A stretch of DNA of 64,000 nucleotides from Euclidia mi. Lineage: Eukaryota > Arthropoda > Insecta > Lepidoptera > Erebidae. Positions 20,177-30,312 of the stretch are shown here, piece by piece. The translations under genes were made by a program, and so were the position numbers. The notes beneath the pieces were generated by a model that searched no databases, was not told where the DNA came from, and worked only from the letters and a program-made list of their open reading frames with translations. The first letter of the stretch is position 1, and each line of letters opens with the position of its first letter. Where the stretch lies: contig OX123182.2 of the NCBI GenBank assembly GCA_944739405.2, positions 15,635,326 through 15,699,325 on the forward strand, read 5' to 3'.

Positions 20177-23176
20177 CTTACAACGACAGCAAAATTCGAT
20201 AGTTTCAACACAGAACTTTTTTCTAGTGATATTGTATATAATAAATATAAAGACATAAATATATGGACACAACACTTGTCAAATAATTACGTAAATATAA
20301 TACATCTTAACATCCGATCACTGCGAAAACAATTTAACCAACTACTTGTAATACTAAACGACTGCATAATCAATAGAACATTAAGTGCTATTATACTAAC
20401 GGAGGTGAATATAAGAAATGAAGAGGTACCATTGTATAAGATTCCGGGGTATCTAGTATTCCCCAACACCAGAGAAACACGAAGAGGAGGTGGAATATTA
20501 GTATACATAAGAGACGACATACACTGTACTATACTATTACCACATATAAAATTAAAAGCAACAGAAATGATTCATGGAGTGATTAAAGACGGAATTAAAA
20601 ATATACATATATTAGCTACCTATCGACCACCAAATACAAACAAACTACAATTCATAACGGAGCTTAATACCATAATAAAATCTATACCGAACTCAGCAGA
20701 AACTGTACTAATCGGCGATATGAACATTGACTTGTCCCAAGATGTGAACCCGAGTTTAAGTGCATACAAAATCATGTTGTGTGAAAACGGCCTGCAAAGT
20801 GCAATACCTACGTCAGAGATTACGCGCGAAGCGATCGTCGACGGTCGGGTGAGTTCGTCGAACATTGACCATGTGTGCGTGCGGGCGGCCGGCCGCGGCG
20901 ACTATACCGACGCGCGCGCACACTTACTCAATTGCACGCTATCGGATCACTATATGGTCGGAATCAGCTTAGCAACTACAAATAATAATACAAGCTTAAA
21001 TAATAGAATACAAACCATTCTTAGTGAAAAATCTGTTTGTGATAACTTAAAAACAATTGACTGGTCTTACTTGATGCAAACAAACTGTCCTATTTTATTG
21101 TACCATAAATTACATAGTGTTTTTATTGATATATATGATAATAGTAAAATACATATAATCCCTAAGAAAAAGAGAATTACGCAGCCATGGGTAGATAAGG
21201 AATTGAAAAAAAAGATGGAACATAGAGACGCACTTTTTAGAGCTTGGAAATCTGCACCAAGTAATATGAACAATAGATTAATATATACGCGATTCCGAAA
21301 TAAAGTAAACAAGTTAATAGATGTTGCTAAGAATAAATATAGACAAAGAGAGATAGAAAAATGTAATAAAGATTATCGGAAGATATGGTCTAATATAAAT
21401 AAGTGGGTAGGTAGCCCTAAAATGAGTCTAGACAGTGTAGTTTTAAGGTATTTAGGGAAAACTGATACAGTTTATAATATTTGTAACAAGTTTTCTGAAA
21501 CGTTTACGGGTGAAATACAGAAAATCAAACACGACTGTGATAATAACTTTTTAACTAGAAGTTCCTATGTGAAGCCAAGTAATGTGTCATTTTATTTTAG
21601 GAAAGTTGAAGCATGTACGGTTGAGAAATATATTAATGATTTAGACTCCTGTAAATCACCTGGGTTAGATGAGATTAGAGTACAAGATATTAAATATGTA
21701 AAGAAAGAAATAAGTCCCGTCATAGCTAAATTCATTAATATGTGCGTGTATGAAGGCGTCTACCCGGATATATTAAAAAAATCTATTATACGACCCATTT
21801 TCAAACAGGGTAGCCACCTCGATTACAGTAACTATAGACCAATAGCTATACTGTCCGTAATAAATAAAATTGTAGAGAAGGTCATAGTTAATCAAATATC
21901 AAGTTTCTTAGAGAAACATAGCATATTATCCGATGCCCAGCACGGGTTTCGCAGAGGGCGCAGCACCGGCACGGCGCTTGCTCAGTTCACGGACTATGTT
22001 AACAATAGTCTGAATGAGGGTAAGTTTGTAGCAGCTATGTTTATAGACTATAAAAAGGCATTTGATACCCTAGAACATAATGTCTTACTTCGTGCAATGG
22101 ATGAATGTGGTATTAGAGGCCCGGTTAATCGCTGGTTCAAATGTTATTTACAAAATAGATCCCTTCGCACACTGATAGATGGCACCACAGGTCAGGAGGT
22201 AAGTGTAAACCTTGGTGTTCCGACCGGTTCGGTATTCGGTCCGGTTGGGTACATAATGCATGTAAATAGTGTAATTAACGTGATACAGCATTGTAAGTCA
22301 TTTATGTATGCCGACGATATGTGCTTACTATACTCGTCAAAAAACATGAGTGACGCACAAACCTGCTTACAGGCAGATTTCGAATGTATAATTAAATGGG
22401 CACATGACAATGGCATTATCATAAACCACTCTAAAACTAAGACTATGATCATATGTTCTCCCTATAGCAAACACATGAAACCAGATGCGCTAAGTGTAAA
22501 GATAACCGGTCATACGTATGAGTGTCTTCACAACAACCGAGCTGGCTGCTTATGCACAAATATAGACATTGTCGAAAAATATCGATACCTGGGTTTATTA
22601 GTAGACCGTCATTTTAATTGGAAGTTTCATGTAGATGATGTCTGTAATAAACTTCAGTCAATATTAGGTAAATTCTTTCATCTTAAAAGCTTTATATGTA
22701 AAAAACTTATGTACACACTTTATTATGCACTTGCCGACTCAATAATAAGCTATGGTTTGACTTGCTACGGCCTGACATTCAAAACTCAACTGGATCGTAT
22801 AAAACAGCTGCAGCAGAGATTAATTAAATATCTGGTTAGCAAAAAAGTAATATCTCGGTGTAAGCCTAATTATGAAAAATTATTTATTATTTGTAACGTA
22901 ATCCCAGTGCACACTAAAGTGGAGTATCTTATTGCTATAGAACAATATTACTCAAATAAAAACAAAGTACCTCGAATGCATAAATATTACACCAAACAAG
23001 TCAAACAGGGAAAATACACGATACCATCAATTAGGAACTATTATGGCAAGAGAACTAGGCAGTATTTAACACCAGTTTTATATAATAAATTTGACTGTTT
23101 ACGAGATGATCAGAATGTTGTAAGCAACACAACATTAAAAAGATTACTGAAAAAGATAATGTTAAAAAATGACTAA
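20177..23176 (+). CDS. LINE ORF2: AP endonuclease and reverse transcriptase
   Basis: Numbering from TTG 20276, the protein has an apurinic-like endonuclease at residues ~1-235 (N12 in HLNIRSL, E43 in TEVN, GDMNIDL at 147, SDHYM at 223). A reverse transcriptase spans ~450-760 (KSPGLDEI, YRPIAILSVINKIVEK, FIDYKKAFDTLEH, catalytic YADD at 678-681). It nicks target DNA and copies element RNA by target-primed reverse transcription. The frame is open from 20177 but has no ATG until 20567, inside the endonuclease, so either the start codon has mutated or translation starts unusually. ORF1 stops at 20134, so the two are separated by untranslated sequence. No internal stop or frameshift. Confidence 0.85.
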   Translation, partial: LTTTAKFDSFNTELFSSDIVYNKYKDINIWTQHLSNNYVNIIHLNIRSLRKQFNQLLVILNDCIINRTLSAIILTEVNIRNEEVPLYKIPGYLVFPNTRETRRGGGILVYIRDDIHCTILLPHIKLKATEMIHGVIKDGIKNIHILATYRPPNTNKLQFITELNTIIKSIPNSAETVLIGDMNIDLSQDVNPSLSAYKIMLCENGLQSAIPTSEITREAIVDGRVSSSNIDHVCVRAAGRGDYTDARAHLLNCTLSDHYMVGISLATTNNNTSLNNRIQTILSEKSVCDNLKTIDWSYLMQTNCPILLYHKLHSVFIDIYDNSKIHIIPKKKRITQPWVDKELKKKMEHRDALFRAWKSAPSNMNNRLIYTRFRNKVNKLIDVAKNKYRQREIEKCNKDYRKIWSNINKWVGSPKMSLDSVVLRYLGKTDTVYNICNKFSETFTGEIQKIKHDCDNNFLTRSSYVKPSNVSFYFRKVEACTVEKYINDLDSCKSPGLDEIRVQDIKYVKKEISPVIAKFINMCVYEGVYPDILKKSIIRPIFKQGSHLDYSNYRPIAILSVINKIVEKVIVNQISSFLEKHSILSDAQHGFRRGRSTGTALAQFTDYVNNSLNEGKFVAAMFIDYKKAFDTLEHNVLLRAMDECGIRGPVNRWFKCYLQNRSLRTLIDGTTGQEVSVNLGVPTGSVFGPVGYIMHVNSVINVIQHCKSFMYADDMCLLYSSKNMSDAQTCLQADFECIIKWAHDNGIIINHSKTKTMIICSPYSKHMKPDALSVKITGHTYECLHNNRAGCLCTNIDIVEKYRYLGLLVDRHFNWKFHVDDVCNKLQSILGKFFHLKSFICKKLMYTLYYALADSIISYGLTCYGLTFKTQLDRIKQLQQRLIKYLVSKKVISRCKPNYEKLFIICNVIPVHTKVEYLIAIEQYYSNKNKVPRMHKYYTKQVKQGKYTIPSIRNYYGKRTRQYLTPVLYNKFDCLRDDQNVVSNTTLKRLLKKIMLKND

Positions 23177-23495
23177 TTTTAAGTAGTTAAAAGTTTGTAT
23201 GATAAAATATTAGATAGTACCTATTATTATTATGTACCTATGTACCTACAAATTTTATATACTTCATTTTGTTTTTTGTTTCTGTTTGTTTTCTGTACCA
23301 ATTTTATTTAGTTAATTTTTGCTTAAAATAGTAATATGCTGGATTATATCTATTACATTGCTATGGAATGTATGAAGGTATAACTCATTAGAGCGCCTCT
23401 TACGCCAACAAACTGTGTATACAGTTTGGCGTTTTTGTATTAGTATTTAAGTGTTTTTTTCTGTGAAATAAACAAATTAAAAAAAAAAAAAAAAA

Positions 23496-23515
23496 GTTAC
23501 TTTTGAACATTTGAC
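23496..23515. repeat. Remainder of the 80-bp array after the LINE
   Basis: GTTACTTTTGAACATTTGAC continues the unit interrupted at 19125, then similarity stops. Confidence 0.75.
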
Positions 23516-23582
23516 AGAAGTTACAAAAAAGAAAATACATGAGAGATGAAATTAGGTAAAATTATATTGAATATACAAAGAC

Positions 23583-23775
23583 TGCCTCTGTGGACCAGTG
23601 ACTGCCTCCGTGGTCGGGTGGATAGCGTATGCGTCTGCTGATCGGAAGTCTCGGGTTAGATTCCCGGGTCGGGCAAAAGTGTTACTGGGTTTTTTCCAAA
23701 CTCTCAGTAGCAACACGGAGTCTGGTGATGTGCCCGGTAGCAATTCATCTGCTTTTCCGTAAAACATAACAAATT
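23583..23775 (+). mobile_element. tRNA-derived SINE
   Basis: The tRNA-like head contains CCTCCGTGGTCGGGTGGATA (A-box region) and TCGGGTTAGATTCCCGGGTC (B-box region, one base off GGTTCGANTCC). The lepidopteran SINE body follows (GGGCAAAAGTGTTACTGGG, AGTCTGGTGATGTGCCCGGT). A related copy lies reversed at about 54660-54765. It is not a functional tRNA gene, since the body replaces the acceptor stem. Confidence 0.7.
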
Positions 23776-23867
23776 AAATTACTGGGGTACTTCAAAAATA
23801 AGTATGAATAAATTATTTGCCTCATGATTACGTGGCCTCAGTTTCATCATTTATATTTGATTTTAAC

Positions 23868-24580
23868 TGTTGAGACGGGGGATCTCAGGTAGGATGTCGG
23901 GGTTCGAGAGAAACACTGCTAGGCTGAACAGGTTCTTTATTATGTCTCACTACCGCTTACATAGAATATGACCGAACTAGGTAAGCACTGGCCTGAGCTG
24001 GCTGGAGTGTAGACTCCTGCTGCTCTCCGACGCTCGCAGGGTAGCTGCTCGTAGGGTCGCCGATGAGCTGGCCAAGGTGCGCTGCGCAGGCAGCTCTGTG
24101 GTCGAGGTTCAGGCTGAGCGGGGTCTCAAGCGGTGCAGCCGATGTGGGCCGAGCGGTCAGGCTCATGCGTCCGTGGCCTGGCTGTAGGAGCTCATAGGCA
24201 GGAACGGAGGCTTGGGTGGCAGCTGGCTAGTAGCGGCACGGCGCCAGCAGCTTGTGGCTTGTAGCCCGTAGGAAGAAGACGGTGCAGTGAGCCCGTAGGA
24301 AGAACGTAGCCCGTAGGAAGAACCCCAGCGGGACAGTAGAAGTAGGATAGTAATAATAGTAGGTAGTAATAGTCACTACAACCATCAGCGAGACGGTGTG
24401 TAGGGCAAGTGATCGACTTAGATCGCGCACCCATCTTATATAGATATAGGCCTATGACTCACAACTGCCTTTGGCTAGTGAACATGATCTTATTTGGTAA
24501 TATTGCGAACGGCTAAGCTGGCGTTAAGCGCCTGCGAGATATTATAACGCAATACGTGTAGTATTACGTTACAATGTTCA
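23868..24580 (-). repeat. Possible solo LTR, minus strand
   Basis: This GC-richer 713-bp block has TG (TGTTGAGACG) and CA (CAATGTTCA) ends. On the minus strand it has a TATA box (about 24434-24442, TCTATATAAGATGGG) and, about 500 bp downstream, a polyadenylation signal AATAAA (23936-23941). That order suits an LTR. Against it, no target duplication is visible, and CTAGTGAACAT / ATGTTCACTAG inverted repeats (24475-24485, 24574-24584) overlap its end. Inside, AGCCCGTAGGAAGAA is repeated three times (24261-24326). It could instead be a host promoter with a short transcript. Confidence 0.4.
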
Positions 24581-24648
24581 CTAGTTTTGAAATTTTTCTT
24601 CAATTCTTAGTTCTGATACGAATTGAGTTTATAACTTTTGGAGTCAAA

Positions 24649-24811
24649 ACTGATCACGAATTAATGGCAGCTGTACTAGTAGTTAATTATTGGTATAATT
24701 TACAATCACATACTTTTGAATCACTTTGACGCCACACAGTTCTGACGCGAACTCCGTGCATTAGTATTGAATTTCTGATTTTGATCATCTACTTTTGCTG
24801 TTGACTGTACA
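24649..24811 (-). repeat. 163-bp repeat, right member of an inverted pair
   Basis: Reverse complement of 17912-18074, running from ACTGATCACG to GACTGTACA. Confidence 0.75.
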
Positions 24812-27800
24812 CTAAATATGCCAATCGTTCTACAAAATATCACTAACATGAAAAGGCTAGACGGACATTTGGTGCATTTATGTTAGGTTTGCATTCATTC
24901 CCATAACGATTTCATGATCGCTGTATTCTGAGTTTTTAAAGACAAGTTTTTTTTCTGCTTAGTTTGGGACTAAATAGTGTTGTGTGAATGTGGTAGAATA
25001 TTATCATATTATTTATATGATTCAAGTGATCTTCACTCTCCGCATCCTTTTAGACATAATGCTAATTGATTGTCAGATACATCTTTACTCATCGTGCGTA
25101 ATTGATGACCAATTAAAGCATGCATAACGGACACCCTGGCGTAATTTTTACCTCACATACCTATGCAGGCTAGACGGATGATTTTTTACGCCACGTGACT
25201 GCCAGCTTTACACAATACACGCAAGGAGATGACACTACCTTAGCAAGTTCGCAGAAAAAAATAAATATCAAGTTTTATGCACCTGGGGTAAACAATAACC
25301 CCACGGTGCTATTAAAGGGTTAAAAAATAAGTGACAACCTACGGTGAGGCGTCGTCCATTAATCACGTGAGTCTCGATAGGTGGAAGGGAGATAGAAGTG
25401 CGGATAGATATCTCGGGTCCTCGTTTTTTCTTTGAATGTACGATATCCTTGATTCAGAAATGCTTATATGCATCATAAAACAACGTTCGTTCGTTCGATC
25501 GTGAGGAATACAGACAGAAAAGGCCTGTATTTAGATCTTTCATTGATTTTGCATACTCCAGCATGTTTGTAGTCAACCCTATGCAAAAAAGAGGACATAC
25601 ATATGTTGGTGCACCAATTTTGGCATTCTGGTTTCTGAATTTTCTGAACCATTTCTGGAATTCTTTTTATTTTCCATGCGAGATGCTTCTATTTGGAAGA
25701 TAGAATTGCCAATAATTGTTTAATGAGCCAGCATAATTTAAAATAGCGATGTTATCGGTAGTTAATTGTATGATGCATGATATACTAATAATTATTTTAT
25801 CATTCAAAAATATTTGTTTTCTTTTTTTTAATAAGATGTCTCCCGCATTAGGATTAAATCCTGTGTCGTGGAGACTTTACAAACATACAACTAACGGACA
25901 CAATGAATACCCAGACTCAAAACAACAATTTGTGAATTACACATATTCAGTATACATGTTTACATATAAAGAAACAAAGTAGTCTGCAAGTAGCGCCCAT
26001 TGCATCTTATGCGATTAACATAGCATAACATGTAAGAAATAGAGGAAAATCATCGAATGACTGGTGACAGATAAGTATGGAGGAGAAAACATACAGCGCC
26101 AACCCTAACATATTGAAACCAGGACTAGAGATGAAGAGAATAATGAGTATCTCACTCCCTCTCTTTCTTCCCAGCTATATATCCCAAACGGTAGTGGGGT
26201 AAGGTTTCTTTATTTTCTCCTCCATTTCGCTCTATCTATGACATAATTGCCCTACCTTGCGTTTCCTCTTGTCCTTCAGTACTACATCTCTCAATTAACA
26301 AATAAATCTAAACAATCATGAGTACATATAATATATTTTATATTAGTTTCAATTTCGACATCAATAAGTATTTGGCGATATGGCTCGCAGTTGTTTTTGG
26401 TATTTTTTTTTATAAAGAATGGTTTGAGGGGCTTAGCCTTAAACCTAACCACGTATCATCATCACTGAGTAAATTTAAAATTTGCAATACATAAATTACG
26501 TTACTAATGGATGACCCCTATGTTATTATTTTAAGTGACAAGTCGCAGCGATCGGTATCTTCCAGTGTGCGGTGTAAGAATTTGGACGCTGCATTTGGAT
26601 GCTAAAAAGCGACCGAGTCGCCGGTCGCGGATGCTAAAAGAAGCTAGTCTGCGGTGGCTCTAAAGGTATTTTGAACATACAAACTAAAGAATGCCGCTTA
26701 ATATAGAAAAAACATCTCAGATAATTCTTTGCGTATCTGGCAAATCGCTTAAACCCCTCAAATAATTTATTGCTGCTTCGCATTGAACTTTACATACTAG
26801 ACAAGTTTTAACAAATAAAATCTGATAACAACGGAAGAATACTTTTAGAGCCACCATGCCACCACACCATTTTAAATTTGATCCTTAAATGCACTGAGTT
26901 ACATGTAATTATATTTTTTTCCTTCCAGTATCTTAATTCCGGAGCCCAAATAAAAATAAAAAGTCCCATTTTATTAATAACAAAGCATTCTTAATTATTC
27001 ATTCAATTACTGACGACAACATTTTGAAAATAACAATAAATTTCTAACCCACGGGACTGAAGTTTGACCCCATAAACGAGAATGAAGGCCTGTGCCTTTC
27101 GAATAATTTCAACTTTAAAAGTAAAACAGCTTCACTGGGAGGAATGAATTAAATAAATGCTTTTTTATTTGATGATTTAAAAACGGAATCCGCTATGAAT
27201 GAAACTCAGTGACGCCATAACCTGCGCTACGGTTAGGTCAGAGTTATACAGAAAACACCTGCCTTTACAGTTAAATACAATAACATTGCTTGATGGCTGG
27301 ATATGTTGCATGTTTGTCTGTTCCAAATAATATCAGAAGCATGACGAATGTAAATATATTTTTTAAATACCTTCTTAAAAGACTTAGGGCTTGAAAATAT
27401 TTTCCTTGAATCTGGTATTATTTATATTAAATATTCATATTAAAATGGCTGATATTATTTTAAAATCTTTTTTGTGCACGGTATCCAAACTGATTTTAAA
27501 GAAAATGATAAACTGAAACTGACAAGCGGTTTTTCTAGCAGGAAACTGCTAATAAATTTTCACAAAAAATACTCATACCAATTCATATAAATTCTTATTA
27601 GCCATACAAGTTTATATACCAAACTCACAAATCCACATGAATAGACAAACATTTTACGAAATAAAGATACTTCACTTCAATATCTCTATAACCGAATATT
27701 CGAGAAGGTTCCATCGGTCAACCCAAAGTAACACACACTCCATCTGTCTTGTAACATCTTAATATCGTAAAAGGTGGCGGAAAATTGCTTGAACCGGCCT

Positions 27801-28044
27801 AGCTTCCCCGGCTGTCACCCCACAGCCTCTCAATAACTATACTATTATAAGTGACGGAGTTATGTAAAAACAGTTGAGTTATTACTGGATCAGGTGATGC
27901 CTACACATTTTTATCACATTGCCAGATTCAAAATCTGCGAATTTTCCTATAAAAATCCTTTCTTGGTGGATGTTTTTGTCATAAATGGAACCCACTCACG
28001 AAATATGAGACTGAAATATTTTCACTAAGACCTGTGACTTGTGA
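24812..28044. other. Non-coding DNA, no gene seen
   Basis: No supported coding region. It contains the inverted MITE-end fragment at about 26618-26661 that matches 17119-17158. A short frame at 25749-25982 has no recognisable content. Confidence 0.4.
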
Positions 28045-28160
28045 AGATGTAACGGCAATAGGTTCGTCCCCCTATTACGTGGGACCTGAAATTCATAAGG
28101 CGATATGTGGGTGTAATATTTCACCTCTGCCTTTTCCTTCGGGAATACAGGCAGGCAGAC
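28045..28160 (+). mobile_element. SINE-like retroposon, family A, old partial copy
   Basis: Diverged match to the sense strand of the family-A element: ACGGCAATAGGTTCG, CCCTATTACGTGGGACCT, TATTTCACCTCTGCC and CCTTCGGGAATACAGGC. A 75-codon open frame across it is incidental. Confidence 0.65.
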
Positions 28161-28734
28161 GAAATAAAAAGAAATTCACTAAACTACACGGTTTAACACC
28201 GTCTCAGAAAATATGTAATATTTGTGACTGCCTTGGTAGAAAACTATCTCAGCAGCACTAAATTTTATTACGACTTTTACATCACGGCGGGGTCACTAAA
28301 GATGTAAGTTACCTATATGGTGACTACTGTACGTCTTTAACATCACGACAGGGTCAGCACAGTAGATTATTTGACATCTACTGTAGCTCTTTAAATCACC
28401 AACTATGTGCTCAGGGTAACGACTCGTGGGGATAATCAACTGAAAGACATATAAGGTAAATAATACACCGTCCATTCGGTTCATACGCGTCACAGTTACG
28501 AATGTGAGCGAGACAAAACTCACTGCTAAATTCGAGTTTCGCTAAACGAGACTCTACAGCTGGGAATATATTTTTGTGACTTCATTGTAAAGCGAAGAAT
28601 CCTCACTCATTCTCGGCGCGAATTCTCATTACGAAATATCGGCAAATTTTACGTGTTCCAAAAATAGCCTCCACTTACAAATCTCTGTCTAAAACGAAAT
28701 AATACTGTCAATAAGTGACTGCACGTGGAGCATG

Positions 28735-28830
28735 GTGGTTTAATATGGTGCGTGGCATCGACAGTGAGTTGCGTGTCGTGGGTTCAATTCCCATACGAGA
28801 ATATACTTTTTATAATCTACTAACTGTTGT
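28735..28830 (+). mobile_element. tRNA-like SINE fragment
   Basis: The B-box-like GTGGGTTCAATTCCCA (about 28779) is preceded by an A-box-like GTGGTTTAATATGG (about 28735). The rest is short and AT-rich. Confidence 0.45.
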
Positions 28831-29635
28831 GCCGAGTCTGAATGCACTTGGAACCGTAAATAACAGTTTTTTTAATGTTCACTAAGAAAGGATTTTACAC
28901 AACTTCTTTGAAAATAATAAAGAAAAGTAACAGTTTATCCACAGCGTGAAGTGTTAGAAAACAATTCCACCACAATACTTTACGAGAATAACCTAAGCAC
29001 AACAAAAAGAAACTGCAATAAAATCAGGGATATTGGCAGCCTGATAAAGATTGCTGCCTAGATTGTAATCGCACCACGCAATATTGAGACGAAAATCGGG
29101 TCAAACCCATTCACTTTATATTTTTAGTACTGTAATAAAGGCTTGATCGCTATTATAGCCGAATAACAACAACATAGCAATAGAAAAAATATATTGAAAA
29201 GAGACAGTATTTATTAAAGACTTTTATTCTAGCCTTTGATGGTGAATAGTTATTGTTAAACATTAAAAAATATTTAATTACTTTAATCTAGCCATCAAAT
29301 AAATTACACTCTTTGTGATTGACAAAATCAATTTTCATTTTATTATAAATTCAAGTTTTCAGTATCATCAGCCGCAATATTTACCCATACGAAAAATTCT
29401 CTATTATGGCCGGTTTAAATATTCGATCTATATATGGATTTTGAGATTCGAGTTTGACGATTGTTCGATTGATTGGAGCTCATGTCAAAAACGAATTTAA
29501 AATCTCAAAAAATAATAGATCGCGAGTATACATACCTACTTGATTTATAGGGCTACTAATCTGTTTGTATATTTACGCACTTGAATCTAATATTATTCAT
29601 AGTACGAGTAGTTTGTAAAAGATCGCCGTCTGATG
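28831..29635. other. Non-coding DNA, nothing supported
   Basis: AT-rich, with only short meaningless frames. Confidence 0.35.
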
Positions 29636-29961
29636 GCGGTTTCAGATTAGCGTATTTTTCTGCGCGTATACCGTATGCGTACGCGTATACCTTTCAGCAT
29701 ACGCGCTTGCACGCGCACTAAATCACGTGATTCAAAAAACCGAACTCGCGTAAACGGGCTTATTTTGGCGTGTTCGCTCGAAACGGTAGTGACATCGTGT
29801 CAGTGTCAACATGGATTCTGATGGCTCGCGCTTATACGAGCTTAGAAGCGCGTCAACGCTCGTACGAATTGCGCGTGTGCCAAAAGGCGCGCCAATACGC
29901 GATTACATGCGCTTCGAAAAATGAGCTTCTACGCGCGTATAAAACGCTAATCCGAAACCGC
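29636..29961. mobile_element. MITE with GCGGTTTCAGATTAGCG termini
   Basis: The left end GCGGTTTCAGATTAGCGT and the right end ACGCTAATCCGAAACCGC are inverted repeats with one mismatch. The interior is rich in CGCGTA / TACGCG words and GC-richer than its surroundings. The flanks (TGA left, TTA right) could be a degraded 3-bp PIF/Harbinger duplication. The 65-codon frame inside is incidental. Confidence 0.65.
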
Positions 29962-30312
29962 TCTTAGCAACAATACTGCCAATTTTACTTGACACTAAAT
30001 CACATTATACAATTTAATTAGTTCAAAATGCGTATTGTTCGTCAATAAACGGCTCGCCAGTACTTAGATAAACCCTGTGAGGTTTTCGTAGTGCGGCAAC
30101 GTATTATGTAAGATTGAGTAAATGTATTGGAAAACAAAAATAAATAAAAATAAAATAAATAATATAAAGTTTAAAATATTAAATCCAATTGTATTATATC
30201 TTGAAGTCAGAATGGCCACTAACCGTTATACATTTAAAACGAAAGTACGAAATCTTCTCTTTGCTAAGTTGAAGGAATCGGCTCATCACTCTCATCAGCT
30301 GTAGCATAATTA

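Larger units (their letters stand above)
19126..23495 (+). mobile_element. CR1-like non-LTR retrotransposon (LINE), near full length
   Basis: The element starts with a GC-rich 5' leader (CTTCCGCTCGCGAGCGCTCC) of about 76 bp. It carries ORF1 and ORF2, has a 3' UTR of about 300 bp with an AATAAA signal (23467-23472) and ends in poly(A) (23479-23495). It lies between CATCA and GTTAC of an 80-bp tandem unit, with no target duplication at that position. A PHD-like finger in ORF1 and an AP endonuclease plus YADD reverse transcriptase in ORF2 suit the CR1/L2 group. The exact clade needs a phylogeny. Confidence 0.85.

Noticed and set aside
23600..23680. Possible tRNA gene
   Set aside because: A- and B-box-like sequences are present but no acceptor stem closes; it is the head of a SINE.
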